A stretch of 64,000 nucleotides of DNA, taken from NCBI RefSeq assembly GCF_002102345.1, contig NZ_LQPP01000035.1:1-64000 (forward strand). The letters are read 5' to 3'. The notes below the pieces were generated by a model that searched no databases, had not been told where the DNA came from, and worked only from the letters and a program-made list of their open reading frames with translations. The stretch comes from Mycolicibacterium peregrinum (GTDB taxonomy: Bacteria > Actinomycetota > Actinomycetes > Mycobacteriales > Mycobacteriaceae). Below are positions 18,201 to 26,747 of this stretch, piece after piece (the first letter of the stretch is position 1; each line of letters begins with the position of its first letter). The position numbers and the translations under genes were made by a program.

Positions 18201-20351
18201 GTGAACAGAGTGATTACCCCAGCGAGGCCCACCGCCCGCCGCGGCAGCGCCGCGAGCGGGCGAAAACGCCTGTCGAACAAACAATTTCGTCCCGACATCG
18301 AAGGTCTACGAGCAGTCGCGGTGCTCGCCGTGGTGCTGTTTCATGCGGGGGTCCCCGGTTTCGGCGGCGGGTTCATCGGCGTCGACGTCTTCTTCGTCGT
18401 GTCGGGATTCCTTATCACCGGGCTGCTGTGGCGCGAGGCATCGGACACCGGGACGGTCCGCATGGCCCAGTTCTATGCCGGCCGGGCCAGGCGACTGCTC
18501 CCGGCCGCTGCCCTCGTTCTCGTGGCGACATCGATGGCCGCGACCGTCCTGCTGCCGCCGCTGCAGGCCCGCTCGGTGCTGGCCGACGCGATCGCCAGCG
18601 CCTTGTATGCCGGGAACTACCGGTTCGCGGTGGAGGGCACCGACTATCTGGCGGCCGAGACCGCGGCGTCGCCCCTACAGCACTACTGGTCACTCGGTGT
18701 GGAGGAACAGTTCTATCTGCTGTGGCCCGCCCTGATCCTCGGCACCGCGTGGCTGCTGGCCCGCAACGGCCGGGGCACCCGTTCAGCAGTCCCTTACACC
18801 TGCGTGCTGGCCGTGGTCGCCGGTGCGTCGCTCGCCCTGTCGCTGTCGTGGACCCAGACCATGCCGCCCTGGGCATTCTTCTCCCTGCCGACACGCGCAT
18901 GGGAGTTGGCCGCCGGCGGCCTGATCGCGTTGACCGCGGCGCACTGGCGCACCCTTCCGCCGGTGTGTGCGGCGTTGGTCGGCTGGGGTGGCCTGGCGCT
19001 GATCCTGGCCACCTGCACTCAACTCGGCACGGCCACGCCCTATCCGGGCACGGCGGCAATGCTGCCGGTGATGGGGACCGCACTGGTGATCGGGGCCGGT
19101 TGTGCGATACCCGACCTGGGCGTGGGACGGCTGCTGTCGAAGCCGGCGATGCGCGGTATCGGCCGGTTGTCGTACTCGTGGTACCTGTGGCACTGGCCGG
19201 TACTGCTGTTGGCACCCGCGCTGTTCGGCCACGGTCTGGGGCTGGCGGGCCGGCTGGCGATGGTAGTGATATCGCTGGGCCTGGCGGTCCTGACGTTGCA
19301 TCTGGTCGAGAACCCGGCCCGGTTCGCCGCGACGCTGCGTGCGTCCTCGTGGCGCAGTTTGGCCGTCGGCGCGACGGCGACGGGAGTGGCCGTCTGTGCG
19401 GGTCTGGTGTTGTTGGCGGTGCGCCCGGTGCCCACGGGGTCCGGACCGGCGGCGGTTCCGGTCGCCCTGATCGGGCCGCCCCCGGCGGCCGCCCCGACGC
19501 GGGCTCTGACGCCCGAACAACAGATGCAGGCAGCCGTCGCCACGTCGGCCGGTCTGCGGGCGGTGCCGTCGAATCTGTCACCGCCACTGGACAACATCAC
19601 CAAACCCGAGGCGTTTGTCAACGGTTGCGTCCTGTCGTGGCAGGACGTCGCTGTGCCGGACTGCGCGTCCGGCGACACCACATCGGCCACCAAGGTCGCG
19701 CTGATCGGGGATTCTCACGCGGGGATGTGGCAACCAGCCCTGGAAACCGCGGCGCAACAGCAGAATTGGCGGCTGGAGACCTATGCGAAGGTCACCTGTC
19801 CGCCGATGAAACTCCCGATCCTCAGCCCCTACCTCGACCGCGAGTTCACCGAATGCAAGCAGTGGCGGGCCGATGTGCTGACCAGGATCGCCAACGAACG
19901 CCCGGCCCTGATCGTGCTGGACATGGTGCGTCGCTACGGGGCCGATTTCGGATTCGTCAGCTACGACCCAGCCTGGCTGGACGGATTGACGCGGCTGGTG
20001 TCGCAGTTGCGCGGCACCGGTGCGCGGGTCCTGGTGCTCGGCCCGGTGCCCGACCCGCACACGACGGTGCCGACCTGCCTGTCGGCACACATGGACGACG
20101 CGTCGGCCTGCGCCCCCAACCGCTCGGTCGCGATGAACGACAACGGCATCGCCGCGGAGACCGCGGCGGTGCAGGCCGGCGGCGGCCAGTACGCGCGGCT
20201 GGACCAGTACTTCTGCACCGACCAACGCTGCCCGGTGATCATCGGCAACACCTTGGTGTTCCGCGACGACAACCACATCACTGCCGAGTACGCCCAGTTG
20301 TTGTCGCCGGTGATCGCACGTTTGACCGAAAGTGCCCTGGCGCCCAACTAG
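18201..20351 (+). CDS. Acyltransferase-3 with C-terminal SGNH domain (OafA/OatA-like)
   Basis: A 716-aa membrane protein. Residues about 28-400 form an Acyl_transf_3 domain with ten or more helices: FRPDIEGLRAVAVLAVVLFHAG, FVVSGFLITGLL, and HYWSLGVEEQFYLLWP. The soluble C-terminal domain (from about 480) is SGNH-hydrolase-like, with IGDSHAGMW and DDNHIT carrying the Ser and Asp/His elements. Related mycobacterial proteins include Rv0111 and Rv1254. Such fusions transfer acetyl or succinyl groups onto envelope glycans or glycolipids. GTG start at 18201. Monocistronic, and converges on the oxygenase gene. Confidence 0.88.
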   Translation: MNRVITPARPTARRGSAASGRKRLSNKQFRPDIEGLRAVAVLAVVLFHAGVPGFGGGFIGVDVFFVVSGFLITGLLWREASDTGTVRMAQFYAGRARRLLPAAALVLVATSMAATVLLPPLQARSVLADAIASALYAGNYRFAVEGTDYLAAETAASPLQHYWSLGVEEQFYLLWPALILGTAWLLARNGRGTRSAVPYTCVLAVVAGASLALSLSWTQTMPPWAFFSLPTRAWELAAGGLIALTAAHWRTLPPVCAALVGWGGLALILATCTQLGTATPYPGTAAMLPVMGTALVIGAGCAIPDLGVGRLLSKPAMRGIGRLSYSWYLWHWPVLLLAPALFGHGLGLAGRLAMVVISLGLAVLTLHLVENPARFAATLRASSWRSLAVGATATGVAVCAGLVLLAVRPVPTGSGPAAVPVALIGPPPAAAPTRALTPEQQMQAAVATSAGLRAVPSNLSPPLDNITKPEAFVNGCVLSWQDVAVPDCASGDTTSATKVALIGDSHAGMWQPALETAAQQQNWRLETYAKVTCPPMKLPILSPYLDREFTECKQWRADVLTRIANERPALIVLDMVRRYGADFGFVSYDPAWLDGLTRLVSQLRGTGARVLVLGPVPDPHTTVPTCLSAHMDDASACAPNRSVAMNDNGIAAETAAVQAGGGQYARLDQYFCTDQRCPVIIGNTLVFRDDNHITAEYAQLLSPVIARLTESALAPN

Positions 20352-20354
20352 TTT

Positions 20355-21911
20355 CTACAACCTGGCCACCCGATCAGTGAAGGCACCGTGATAGCTCATC
20401 GGCAGGTGGAATGGCAGCCAGGCCTCGGCGATCGGTCCGGCATCGATGTGCGGCGCGTCGAACACCATCAGCCGGCTGCGGTGCTGGGCCTCGTCATACC
20501 CCACGGTCAGCACCCATCCGTCGCCTTCTGCGGTACTGCCCGGGCACGGCACGAAGATCGGCTCGACGAGTTTGTGGCCCGGCGGGCAGTAGGTCTGCAC
20601 ACTGCCGTCGGCGTGGTTGAAACGGCCGATCCCCTCCCCGCTCCCCTCCCCGTCGCTGGGCACGGTCACGTAGGTCACCGAGTGCGGTTGGGTTGAACGA
20701 CGCTGATCGATCTGCGGGAATTCGCAACCCAATTGGGCAAGTGGTTCGGCCAGCACCCGGTCATCAGGCGTGATACGGAACCGGGTGAGCCGCACGGTAT
20801 CCGGCACATCCTCGGCCGCAACATCTCGGTACAACCGCGCCGGGTCGCTGCGGCTGTCCGCACCCCAGGCCTGCATCCCGCCGAAGGTCTCCGGGGCGAA
20901 GCGGGGTAGCTCCACCACCACGTCGGCGCCCTCCTCGTAGGCGTTGGCGTAATGCCACATGTAGAACGGGTCGGTCTCGATCGTCCGGACCTTGCCGCCG
21001 TCTCGCGGGGCCAGGACGAAGAAGGACGGCTCGTTCTGCTTGAACCGCATGGCGTCCCAATAGGTTTGCCGCCCCAACGCGGCCCAGGGGTTGATCCGCA
21101 AGGGAGACAGCATGAAGATGGCGTAGCGCGGGGTCAGCGCCATGTCGTGGATGAGTCCCATGCCGGGTAGCGGTACCGCACGGAGGTACCGGGTCACGCC
21201 GTCGCGGTCGGTCTCGTACAGTCGCAGCCGCATACGCGGAATCGCTTCGCCTGCGAGTTCCCTCAGCCGCCTGATCTTTTCGTCCCGGCTCGGCGCACTA
21301 CGGACGTGCCGCAGATCGAGGCGAGGAAAGTAGGGTTCGAAGCCGAAGTTGACCCTCGAGTCCGTCGTCGCGTCGTAGGTGTAGTGCGCCGAATACGCAC
21401 CGATGGGACCCTTGAGCACGCCGTCGAGACTGCACATCCCGATCGTGTTGAGGGTGTCGAGGTCCATGCCGTGCGGCCGACCACCCTCCCACAGGGCTAG
21501 CAGTTGGTCTGCGCCGATCATCACGTTGGTGTTGGCGGTGTTGGCGGGCAGCCGAAACGCGTTGGCCCGCAGCCCTCCTGGACGCTGGTAGGCGAACCCG
21601 CGCTTCACCATTCGGCCGGCGGCAGTGGTGGTGAGGTAGTGCTCGGTGCGGACGAACCGGTTCTTGAACCGGACGCCGTTGCCGTCGATCGCGAACGCGA
21701 CCACCATCCCGTCGACGTCGAACAGGCTGTCCACCCGTGACGCACCGATGTTCCAGCGACCCGACCCGTTGCGGTAGAGCGTTCCCGTCAACCCTGGCGG
21801 GAGCGTGCCGGTGATCTCGGTGAGGGTCAGGTCATGTTCGCCAGAGACGTCCTCCCAGTACCGCGAGGGACCGTCGACCTGAGGCGAGGTGGGAGCAGCC
21901 ATAAAAGACAT
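20355..21911 (-). CDS. Carotenoid cleavage oxygenase family protein
   Basis: A 518-aa non-heme iron oxygenase, similar to Rv0654. The four iron-binding histidines appear in SAHYTYD, LIHDMALTPRY, MWHYANAYEEG and the C-terminal YHGAFTDR. The seven-bladed propeller pattern GTLYRNGSGRWNIG and GMVVAFAID is present at the N-terminus. It cleaves apocarotenoid or stilbene-like double bonds. Last gene of a MarR-TetR-oxygenase operon, 8 bases after the TetR stop. A 16-bp perfect palindrome covers its start codon (ATG 21911; a second ATG at 21902 gives MAAPTSP). Confidence 0.9.
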   Translation of the reverse strand: MSFMAAPTSPQVDGPSRYWEDVSGEHDLTLTEITGTLPPGLTGTLYRNGSGRWNIGASRVDSLFDVDGMVVAFAIDGNGVRFKNRFVRTEHYLTTTAAGRMVKRGFAYQRPGGLRANAFRLPANTANTNVMIGADQLLALWEGGRPHGMDLDTLNTIGMCSLDGVLKGPIGAYSAHYTYDATTDSRVNFGFEPYFPRLDLRHVRSAPSRDEKIRRLRELAGEAIPRMRLRLYETDRDGVTRYLRAVPLPGMGLIHDMALTPRYAIFMLSPLRINPWAALGRQTYWDAMRFKQNEPSFFVLAPRDGGKVRTIETDPFYMWHYANAYEEGADVVVELPRFAPETFGGMQAWGADSRSDPARLYRDVAAEDVPDTVRLTRFRITPDDRVLAEPLAQLGCEFPQIDQRRSTQPHSVTYVTVPSDGEGSGEGIGRFNHADGSVQTYCPPGHKLVEPIFVPCPGSTAEGDGWVLTVGYDEAQHRSRLMVFDAPHIDAGPIAEAWLPFHLPMSYHGAFTDRVARL

Positions 21912-21929
21912 GGTGTCTTTTATGGCTGC
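21895..21929. promoter_or_regulatory. Perfect 16-bp inverted repeat over oxygenase start codon
   Basis: GCAGCCATAAAAGACA (21895-21910) and TGTCTTTTATGGCTGC (21914-21929) are exact complements separated by 3 bases. The repeat includes both possible oxygenase start codons and the end of the TetR gene. It may be an operator for the TetR or MarR protein, or an mRNA hairpin that hides the start codon. Confidence 0.7.
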
Positions 21930-22567
21930 CCACTGTCAATAGCCGAAACGTCGAACGGGCTGAACGGCAGAGCCGAACCCCCGTCCCAGCACAGCTTCGT
22001 CAGATGCTCGACGAGTTCGGCACGAGGCATCGACGAATCCCGGATCCACCACTGGGCGCTCACCATCGCCGAGCCGACGATGGCCCGGGCCCACGGCGCG
22101 GCTGCCGCGGTGTCGACACCACCGGCTGCCATGGACACCGTCAGCATGGCCTCGACGGCGGTGGCGAGTTCGTCGAATATCCCCGGCATCTCGTGGCCCC
22201 CGGCCGCATGCACGCTCAACGCCCGGTACAGGTTCGGATCGTCCTGCATCCAGCCACAGAGGACATCGAAGAACAACGACATGCGTTGACGCAGATCGGT
22301 CGACCCGGCGGCGCGGCGGGTGATCTCCGCCAGCAACCGATGAGCCTGACGCTCTCCGAGCGCAGACAGGATGGCTGCACGATTCGGGAAGACCGCATAA
22401 ACGGCGGAGCGTACGAAGCCGGCTTCTTTGGCCACCTCGGCGATTCCCACATCGGGTCCGTGGGCACGGATCGCGCGTTCGGCGGCGTCGAGCAGATCCG
22501 TGCGTCGCTGCTCGACGTCGACACCAGGTCCGGCAGGCCTACCGCGCCCACGCCTTGCCGAGGTCAC
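21920..22567 (-). CDS. TetR family transcriptional regulator
   Basis: A 215-aa regulator with an N-terminal HTH: RRTDLLDAAERAIRAHG then VGIAEVAKEAGFVRSAVYAVFPN at about residues 20-65. The C-terminal ligand domain is unassigned. GTG at 22567 (VTSARRGR) overlaps the MarR stop by GTGA; the longer frame reaching 22951 is antisense-like and rejected. Middle gene of the MarR-TetR-oxygenase operon. It probably helps control the oxygenase. Confidence 0.87.
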   Translation of the reverse strand: MTSARRGRGRPAGPGVDVEQRRTDLLDAAERAIRAHGPDVGIAEVAKEAGFVRSAVYAVFPNRAAILSALGERQAHRLLAEITRRAAGSTDLRQRMSLFFDVLCGWMQDDPNLYRALSVHAAGGHEMPGIFDELATAVEAMLTVSMAAGGVDTAAAAPWARAIVGSAMVSAQWWIRDSSMPRAELVEHLTKLCWDGGSALPFSPFDVSAIDSGQP

Positions 22568-23019
22568 AGGCCAACCGTAGTTACCGGCGCGGCCGCCTCG
22601 AGGTTCTCCGCGCATCGCAACAGCATCGTTGCGAGTTCTTTCTGCTCCTTGCCAGACAAGCCGTTGAGCATGTCCTGCTCGACGTGGATGACCGCAGAGT
22701 GGGCTTGGCCCAATCGACGCCTGCCCGCCGCAGTCAGCTGCAACGCTCGGGCACGACCCCGCTGGGGACCGGGCGATTCTTCGACCAGACCTTCGGTGCG
22801 CAGGCCTGACAACACGTCCTGCAGCGACTGGCGGGTAACGAAACACAACCGCGCCAACTCCGCGGCCGAGGCTTGCGGATGGTCGGCGAGCGCACGAAGG
22901 GCCGTGTACTGCGCCATCGACAACCCGGTGGAACGCAGTGCCGCATCGCAATTGCGACGCAGGCTCTGCTGGACCCGCTTGACGAGGTAGCCGGCCCCAC
23001 TTTCCACATTCGGAGGCAT
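22564..23019 (-). CDS. MarR family transcriptional regulator
   Basis: A 151-aa winged-helix regulator. The recognition region is ASAAELARLCFVTRQSLQDVLSGLRTEGLVEE at about 50-81, with a wing containing QRGRARALQLT. It is divergent from the small monooxygenase gene with 61 bases between start codons; that gap contains repeated AGGAACCT-ACAT boxes that likely bind it. MarR proteins often derepress a neighbouring monooxygenase on phenolic or oxidising ligands. Confidence 0.88.
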   Translation of the reverse strand: MPPNVESGAGYLVKRVQQSLRRNCDAALRSTGLSMAQYTALRALADHPQASAAELARLCFVTRQSLQDVLSGLRTEGLVEESPGPQRGRARALQLTAAGRRRLGQAHSAVIHVEQDMLNGLSGKEQKELATMLLRCAENLEAAAPVTTVGL

Positions 23020-23022
23020 GAC

Positions 23023-23070
23023 AGGAACCTTACATCAGTGCTACCGTCGAATATGTAAGGAACCTGACAT
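23023..23070. promoter_or_regulatory. Candidate MarR operator in divergent promoter
   Basis: Direct repeats AGGAACCTTACAT (23023-23035) and AGGAACCTGACAT (23058-23070) are 35 bases apart. CCTTACAT (23028-23035) and ATGTAAGG (23053-23060) also form an inverted pair with a 17-base spacer. The site fills the 61-base gap between the MarR and monooxygenase genes. Confidence 0.6.
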
Positions 23071-23080
23071 AGGAGGAATC

Positions 23081-23407
23081 GTGACCACCATCCAGCAGCA
23101 CAGCCCCCACGCCACCCTCATCAACGTGTTCACGGTGGAGCCGCAGCGAGCAGCCGAACTCGCCGCGTTACTGGGCCAGGCGACCGAGGACGTGATGCGC
23201 CATGTCCCCGGATTCATCTCCGCCAACATCCATCTGAGTACGGACGGCACCCGCGTCATCAACTACGCGCAGTGGCGCAGTGCCGAGGACTTCCAAACCA
23301 TGCTCGCCGATCCCACTGCGCGCGAACACATGGGCCGGTGCGCCGACCTCGCCACCAGCTTCGAGCCGCACCTGTACACCGTGGAATCGGTGCACGAGGC
23401 GGGCTAG
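23081..23407 (+). CDS. Antibiotic biosynthesis monooxygenase (ABM) domain protein
   Basis: A 108-aa dimeric ferredoxin-like (ABM) protein: HATLINVFTVEPQRAAELAALL, HVPGFISANIHLSTDGTRVINYAQWRS. Homologues act as cofactor-independent quinol or anthrone monooxygenases or as quinone scavengers. GTG at 23081 is preceded by a strong SD AGGAGG (23071-23076); the frame from 23018 extends through the operator and is rejected. It is probably repressed by the divergent MarR protein. Confidence 0.85.
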   Translation: MTTIQQHSPHATLINVFTVEPQRAAELAALLGQATEDVMRHVPGFISANIHLSTDGTRVINYAQWRSAEDFQTMLADPTAREHMGRCADLATSFEPHLYTVESVHEAG

Positions 23408-23410
23408 GCG

Positions 23411-25570
23411 TCAGGCGGCGTCTTTGTTGGTGTCCTTCTTCTCGGGCTTCTTTTCCGGCTTCTTCTCGGGCTTCTTGGCACCCTTCACGTCATTGACCGC
23501 CTTCTCCGCGCCCTTCTGGACACCCTCGGCAGCCGACTGGATCTGCTTGCGGCCGTCTTCGGCGAGCTTGTTCACGCGCTCCTGGGCGTCCTTGACTGCC
23601 TTGGCGGTGCGCTCACGCGCCCTCTCCGCCGAAGCCTTCGTACGCTCACCGGCCTCCGCGACCGACTTCTCGACCTCGCGACGGGCCCCGTCAGCTGCGG
23701 TGGTGAGCTTCTTGACGCTGTCGCCCTCAACAGATTTCAGCTTGACGGTGTCCGCGCCGACCTTCGTCTGAGTGATGGCTTGCGGCTCGAAACTCGTCGT
23801 CTTCGTAAGGCTCTGTGTCCCAACGTTGTTCCCAGCGTTACTGAGCGCCTCCGGAGTGAGGCTGTTCAACGAGTCGGTCAGCGCCGAAAGATCCAGCCCG
23901 GACAGGTTCGACGAGCCACCGACGCCGAGTAGGCCCAGCAGGGTCTTGATGGGATTGGAGACCGGCGTCTGACTCACCAGGCCGTCGCTGATCGCTTTCT
24001 CGATGCCGGTGACGAGGTTGTTGACCAGATGTCCGGGCACCTGTTCCCAATCGACGTCCGCCGGAAGGGTGCCGAAAGCGGTTGGCACATCGGCTTCGTC
24101 GAGCGAGCGCTCATAGATGCCCGTCGTCGGGTTGTACGACACATCGGTGTAGCCGAGGTTGACCAGGCTGGTGAGGACCGGGCTCAACGCCGTGCCGATC
24201 GGATTGTTGAGATTGGCCCCGGTCAGCAGGTTGATGACGTCATACGCCAGATACGTCGGCTCCAGCAGCGGCAGGCTGTTGGCCGGGATCGTGATGTAGA
24301 TGTTGAGCTTGGGGCCCAGTTGCGGGTTGTCCCCGGGATCCTGCAGATAGTCGGTGACGTCGGCGCCGAGCTGCGACACAACTTGGTCGATCAGAACCGT
24401 GCTGAGGGTGTCGAGCGACTGGTTCCGCAGGATGTAGGTCGGGAACAAGCCTGCCGCAACATTGTTCGCCATCGTGAACGGGTTGGGCCAGGCGGCGAAG
24501 TCCGAGAGCGGCAGGTACTCGGCGGTGGCGTCGATCTTGATCGGAATGAGGTTCGCGCCGCCCGGAGTGAGCCCGAACAACGGGATGTCACCGACCACAG
24601 GGATGCCCGAGACGATGCTGGTCCCGCTGCTCTGCACCTGCGTGTCGGGTGTCACGGTGTCGATCCCGAGCAGTCCGAAAAGCGGATACGCCCGCGCCAG
24701 AATGCCGCCGTTGGCCCGGCCCGGGTTGTCGATCAGGAGCATCGGCAGGATGGTGAAACTACCGAGCAGGGGGTTGGTTCCGGTGTAACTGGCGCCACCG
24801 GGCTGGTTCGGCAGATCATCAACCACCTGTTGGTAGGCCGCGCCCGCGGCGAACGCCCCGAAGCCCCAGCCGGCCACGATCGGGATGCGCACATCGGCGG
24901 CATTCGTACTCAGCGGTGGCAGGGTGATACCGAGCAACGCGAGCGCAGCTTTGAGGCTGTCGAACTTGAGGCCACTCGTCGGCAGACCGAGCGCCTTGAA
25001 GATCGAATCGAGGCTGACATCCAGGTACGGGGTGTTGTTGATCTCGTCGGCCACCGAGTTCGGGAACGACGGCACCCACCCGAGGTCCACCCCGAGCAGA
25101 CGGATGAGCGTGAAAAGCCCGCCGGTCGTGATCACGTTGATCCCGGCCGAGGACAACGGATCGGTGAGGTCGATTCCCAGAAGGTCTTCCACGTCGAAAG
25201 GCAGAGCGCCAAGTGCCCCACCCAAGACACCGTTGAGCGCGTCCTTGGTGGGGGTCGTCGGATCGATCCCGGCGGCCTGCAGGAGGGCCAGCAGGTTGAA
25301 GTTGTCGACGAACGCCGTTTCCAGCTGCGCGCCGACGGTCTGGAACTGGTTGTACACCTGGGTTCCGAAGCCACCCGTGAGGTCCGGGATCTGGTCGGGT
25401 GGCGGGAAGATCTGCACGCCGGATTGCAGCCGAAGGTCGCGCTGGACTGCAGCGGCCTGGGCCGGTGGCGGTGCGACGCCCACCGTAAGCGCGGTTACCG
25501 TTGCGGTTGCCGCCCCGAGGGTCGCCACCCTCTTGACACGCCGCCGCTGCCTACGGTGCTTAACTGCCAT
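23411..25570 (-). CDS. Secreted PE-PPE-domain protein with Lys-rich tail
   Basis: A 719-aa exported protein. A basic n-region (KHRRQRRRVKR) and hydrophobic stretch end at about residue 40 in APPPAQAAA. Residues about 150-500 match the mycobacterial PE-PPE alpha/beta-hydrolase domain: ADEINNTPYLDVS, the AEYLPLSDFAAWPNPF segment, ITIPANSLPLLEPT, and LVNLGYTDV. The usual nucleophile Gly-x-Ser-x-Gly reads GWGFG (234-238), so Ser is absent. Residues about 610-695 are a charged helical region, followed by PEKK repeats. ATG at 25570 has SD AAAGGA upstream. It is not a true PE/PPE protein, lacking those N-termini. Confidence 0.78.
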   Translation of the reverse strand: MAVKHRRQRRRVKRVATLGAATATVTALTVGVAPPPAQAAAVQRDLRLQSGVQIFPPPDQIPDLTGGFGTQVYNQFQTVGAQLETAFVDNFNLLALLQAAGIDPTTPTKDALNGVLGGALGALPFDVEDLLGIDLTDPLSSAGINVITTGGLFTLIRLLGVDLGWVPSFPNSVADEINNTPYLDVSLDSIFKALGLPTSGLKFDSLKAALALLGITLPPLSTNAADVRIPIVAGWGFGAFAAGAAYQQVVDDLPNQPGGASYTGTNPLLGSFTILPMLLIDNPGRANGGILARAYPLFGLLGIDTVTPDTQVQSSGTSIVSGIPVVGDIPLFGLTPGGANLIPIKIDATAEYLPLSDFAAWPNPFTMANNVAAGLFPTYILRNQSLDTLSTVLIDQVVSQLGADVTDYLQDPGDNPQLGPKLNIYITIPANSLPLLEPTYLAYDVINLLTGANLNNPIGTALSPVLTSLVNLGYTDVSYNPTTGIYERSLDEADVPTAFGTLPADVDWEQVPGHLVNNLVTGIEKAISDGLVSQTPVSNPIKTLLGLLGVGGSSNLSGLDLSALTDSLNSLTPEALSNAGNNVGTQSLTKTTSFEPQAITQTKVGADTVKLKSVEGDSVKKLTTAADGARREVEKSVAEAGERTKASAERARERTAKAVKDAQERVNKLAEDGRKQIQSAAEGVQKGAEKAVNDVKGAKKPEKKPEKKPEKKDTNKDAA

Positions 25571-26009
25571 CTGACCAGTCCTTTCGGCCACCTTCTCAGG
25601 TTTATCTCAGGCAACTTAACACTATTGTGACCTTTGTCACTGAATTGCTGGAGAAATTTCACTGTTCGCCTTCGCAATTTGTCGCAAACTTGTTGCACTT
25701 GACCCGATCGGCGCTGCGCTGGGCAGAGATATATTGACGCCTGCGACAGGCAACTCTTGGATTCGAGACCGGCCACCCGCAGTGATGTTGCTACACGCCC
25801 ATGGCGTTCGCCTTGCCGTTGCCAACCACCCGCTGATGTGTCAACTGGTTCCCATCGGCGCCGAACCCGCCTCGACCTGCGCCGAACGACGCGGACAGGA
25901 GCCCGGCAGCGGTTCGAACTACTCGATCCGAGGTTTGCCGGCGAGGGTTCTCCGGGCCGCCGCCCCGGCCTGGCCCGCATATCCGCTGCCATCCGGCAAG
26001 ATAGCTGCG
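25571..26009. other. Divergent intergenic region, AT-rich upstream part
   Basis: The 25590-25740 part is clearly AT-richer than its surroundings and should contain the PE-PPE gene promoter. GTGACCTTTGTCAC (25627-25640) is a perfect 5-bp-arm inverted repeat of regulator type. The rest (25734-26009) is open in frame with the downstream gene but its translation is rich in Arg/Pro/Cys and looks non-coding. Confidence 0.45.
25627..25640. promoter_or_regulatory. Candidate operator GTGAC-N4-GTCAC
   Basis: GTGACCTTTGTCAC lies 57 bases upstream of the PE-PPE gene start, in an AT-rich promoter region. It resembles dyad sites of CRP-like or response regulators, but the regulator is unknown. Confidence 0.35.
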
Positions 26010-26747
26010 GTGGGGATCAACCTGTTGCCTTCTGCACATCTCTCGGACGCCGACGTCGCGGGTGCGCTCGAGAATGCCGTGGCCGTCATCAACCCGGTAC
26101 TCGACATCTTCACCCGATTCGACCCCTTCGGACTGCGACGACGTACCCACCGCGAGGAACCCGCCAAGGGCGCCGTCGGCAAGACCCTCGACATCGCGGC
26201 CGCGGTGCTGAACTTCGCCGAACTGCCGGGCACCAAGGCCTGGGCCGAGATGGATCAGGACGGGCATGTGAAGTGGTGGGTGCATCGTGCGGGCGCGGTG
26301 ACCACCATCCCGGTGGCATTTCCCGGTGCGTTCGGGGTCATCGCCAACCGACTTCCGCTCCAGGACATCCTCGGGTTCTCCAACCAGGCCATCGTGTTGT
26401 GTGCCGTGGCCCGCGAGGACGGCGTCACCGATCTCGACGAGCAGGTGCGGCTACTGGGCGCGGTCCTGTGCGACCGTGGCCTCACCAACAGCCCCGCCGA
26501 CGCCCTGGAAACGCCGCCGCAATCGCTGCCGGAAAAACTCTGGGACTTCGCCGGCAGCGTGCGGGCCGCCGGCGAGGAAATCGCGAAAAGACCGCACCCG
26601 CAAAAGGTTTACCGCTACCTCGGGATGCTGCCCGGGGTCGGCGCGGTAGCCGCCTACTTCGGCGAGGTCAATGCCCTGCGACACGCAGCGCACGAAGGGG
26701 AAAGCTGGATCAGCGCGCGTTCTCCGCAGGAGCCGGCCCGAACTTGA
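26010..26747 (+). CDS. Conserved hypothetical protein, weakly EcsC-like
   Basis: A 245-aa protein if the GTG at 26010 (VGINLLPSAHLSD) is used; the frame is open from 25734 and would give 337 aa. Features are a helical N-terminus, IFTRFDPFGLRRR, an IPVAFPGAFGVIANRLPLQDILGFSNQAIVLCAVA segment, and a C-terminal amphipathic part. The middle resembles EcsC-family proteins (glycine/leucine-rich helical core before an IA..YG motif), but I am not confident. No signal peptide. It overlaps the convergent DUF1275 gene by 38 bases. Confidence 0.6.
   Translation: MGINLLPSAHLSDADVAGALENAVAVINPVLDIFTRFDPFGLRRRTHREEPAKGAVGKTLDIAAAVLNFAELPGTKAWAEMDQDGHVKWWVHRAGAVTTIPVAFPGAFGVIANRLPLQDILGFSNQAIVLCAVAREDGVTDLDEQVRLLGAVLCDRGLTNSPADALETPPQSLPEKLWDFAGSVRAAGEEIAKRPHPQKVYRYLGMLPGVGAVAAYFGEVNALRHAAHEGESWISARSPQEPART

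Noticed and set aside
18176..20380. Long 734-residue frame over the acyltransferase gene
   Set aside because: Out-of-frame shadow of the acyltransferase-SGNH gene, which has clear motifs in the frame at 18201.
25734..26009. Upstream extension of the EcsC-like protein
   Set aside because: The added 92 residues are rich in Arg, Pro and Cys and lie in a promoter-like region; the GTG at 26010 gives a cleaner protein. The longer start cannot be fully excluded.
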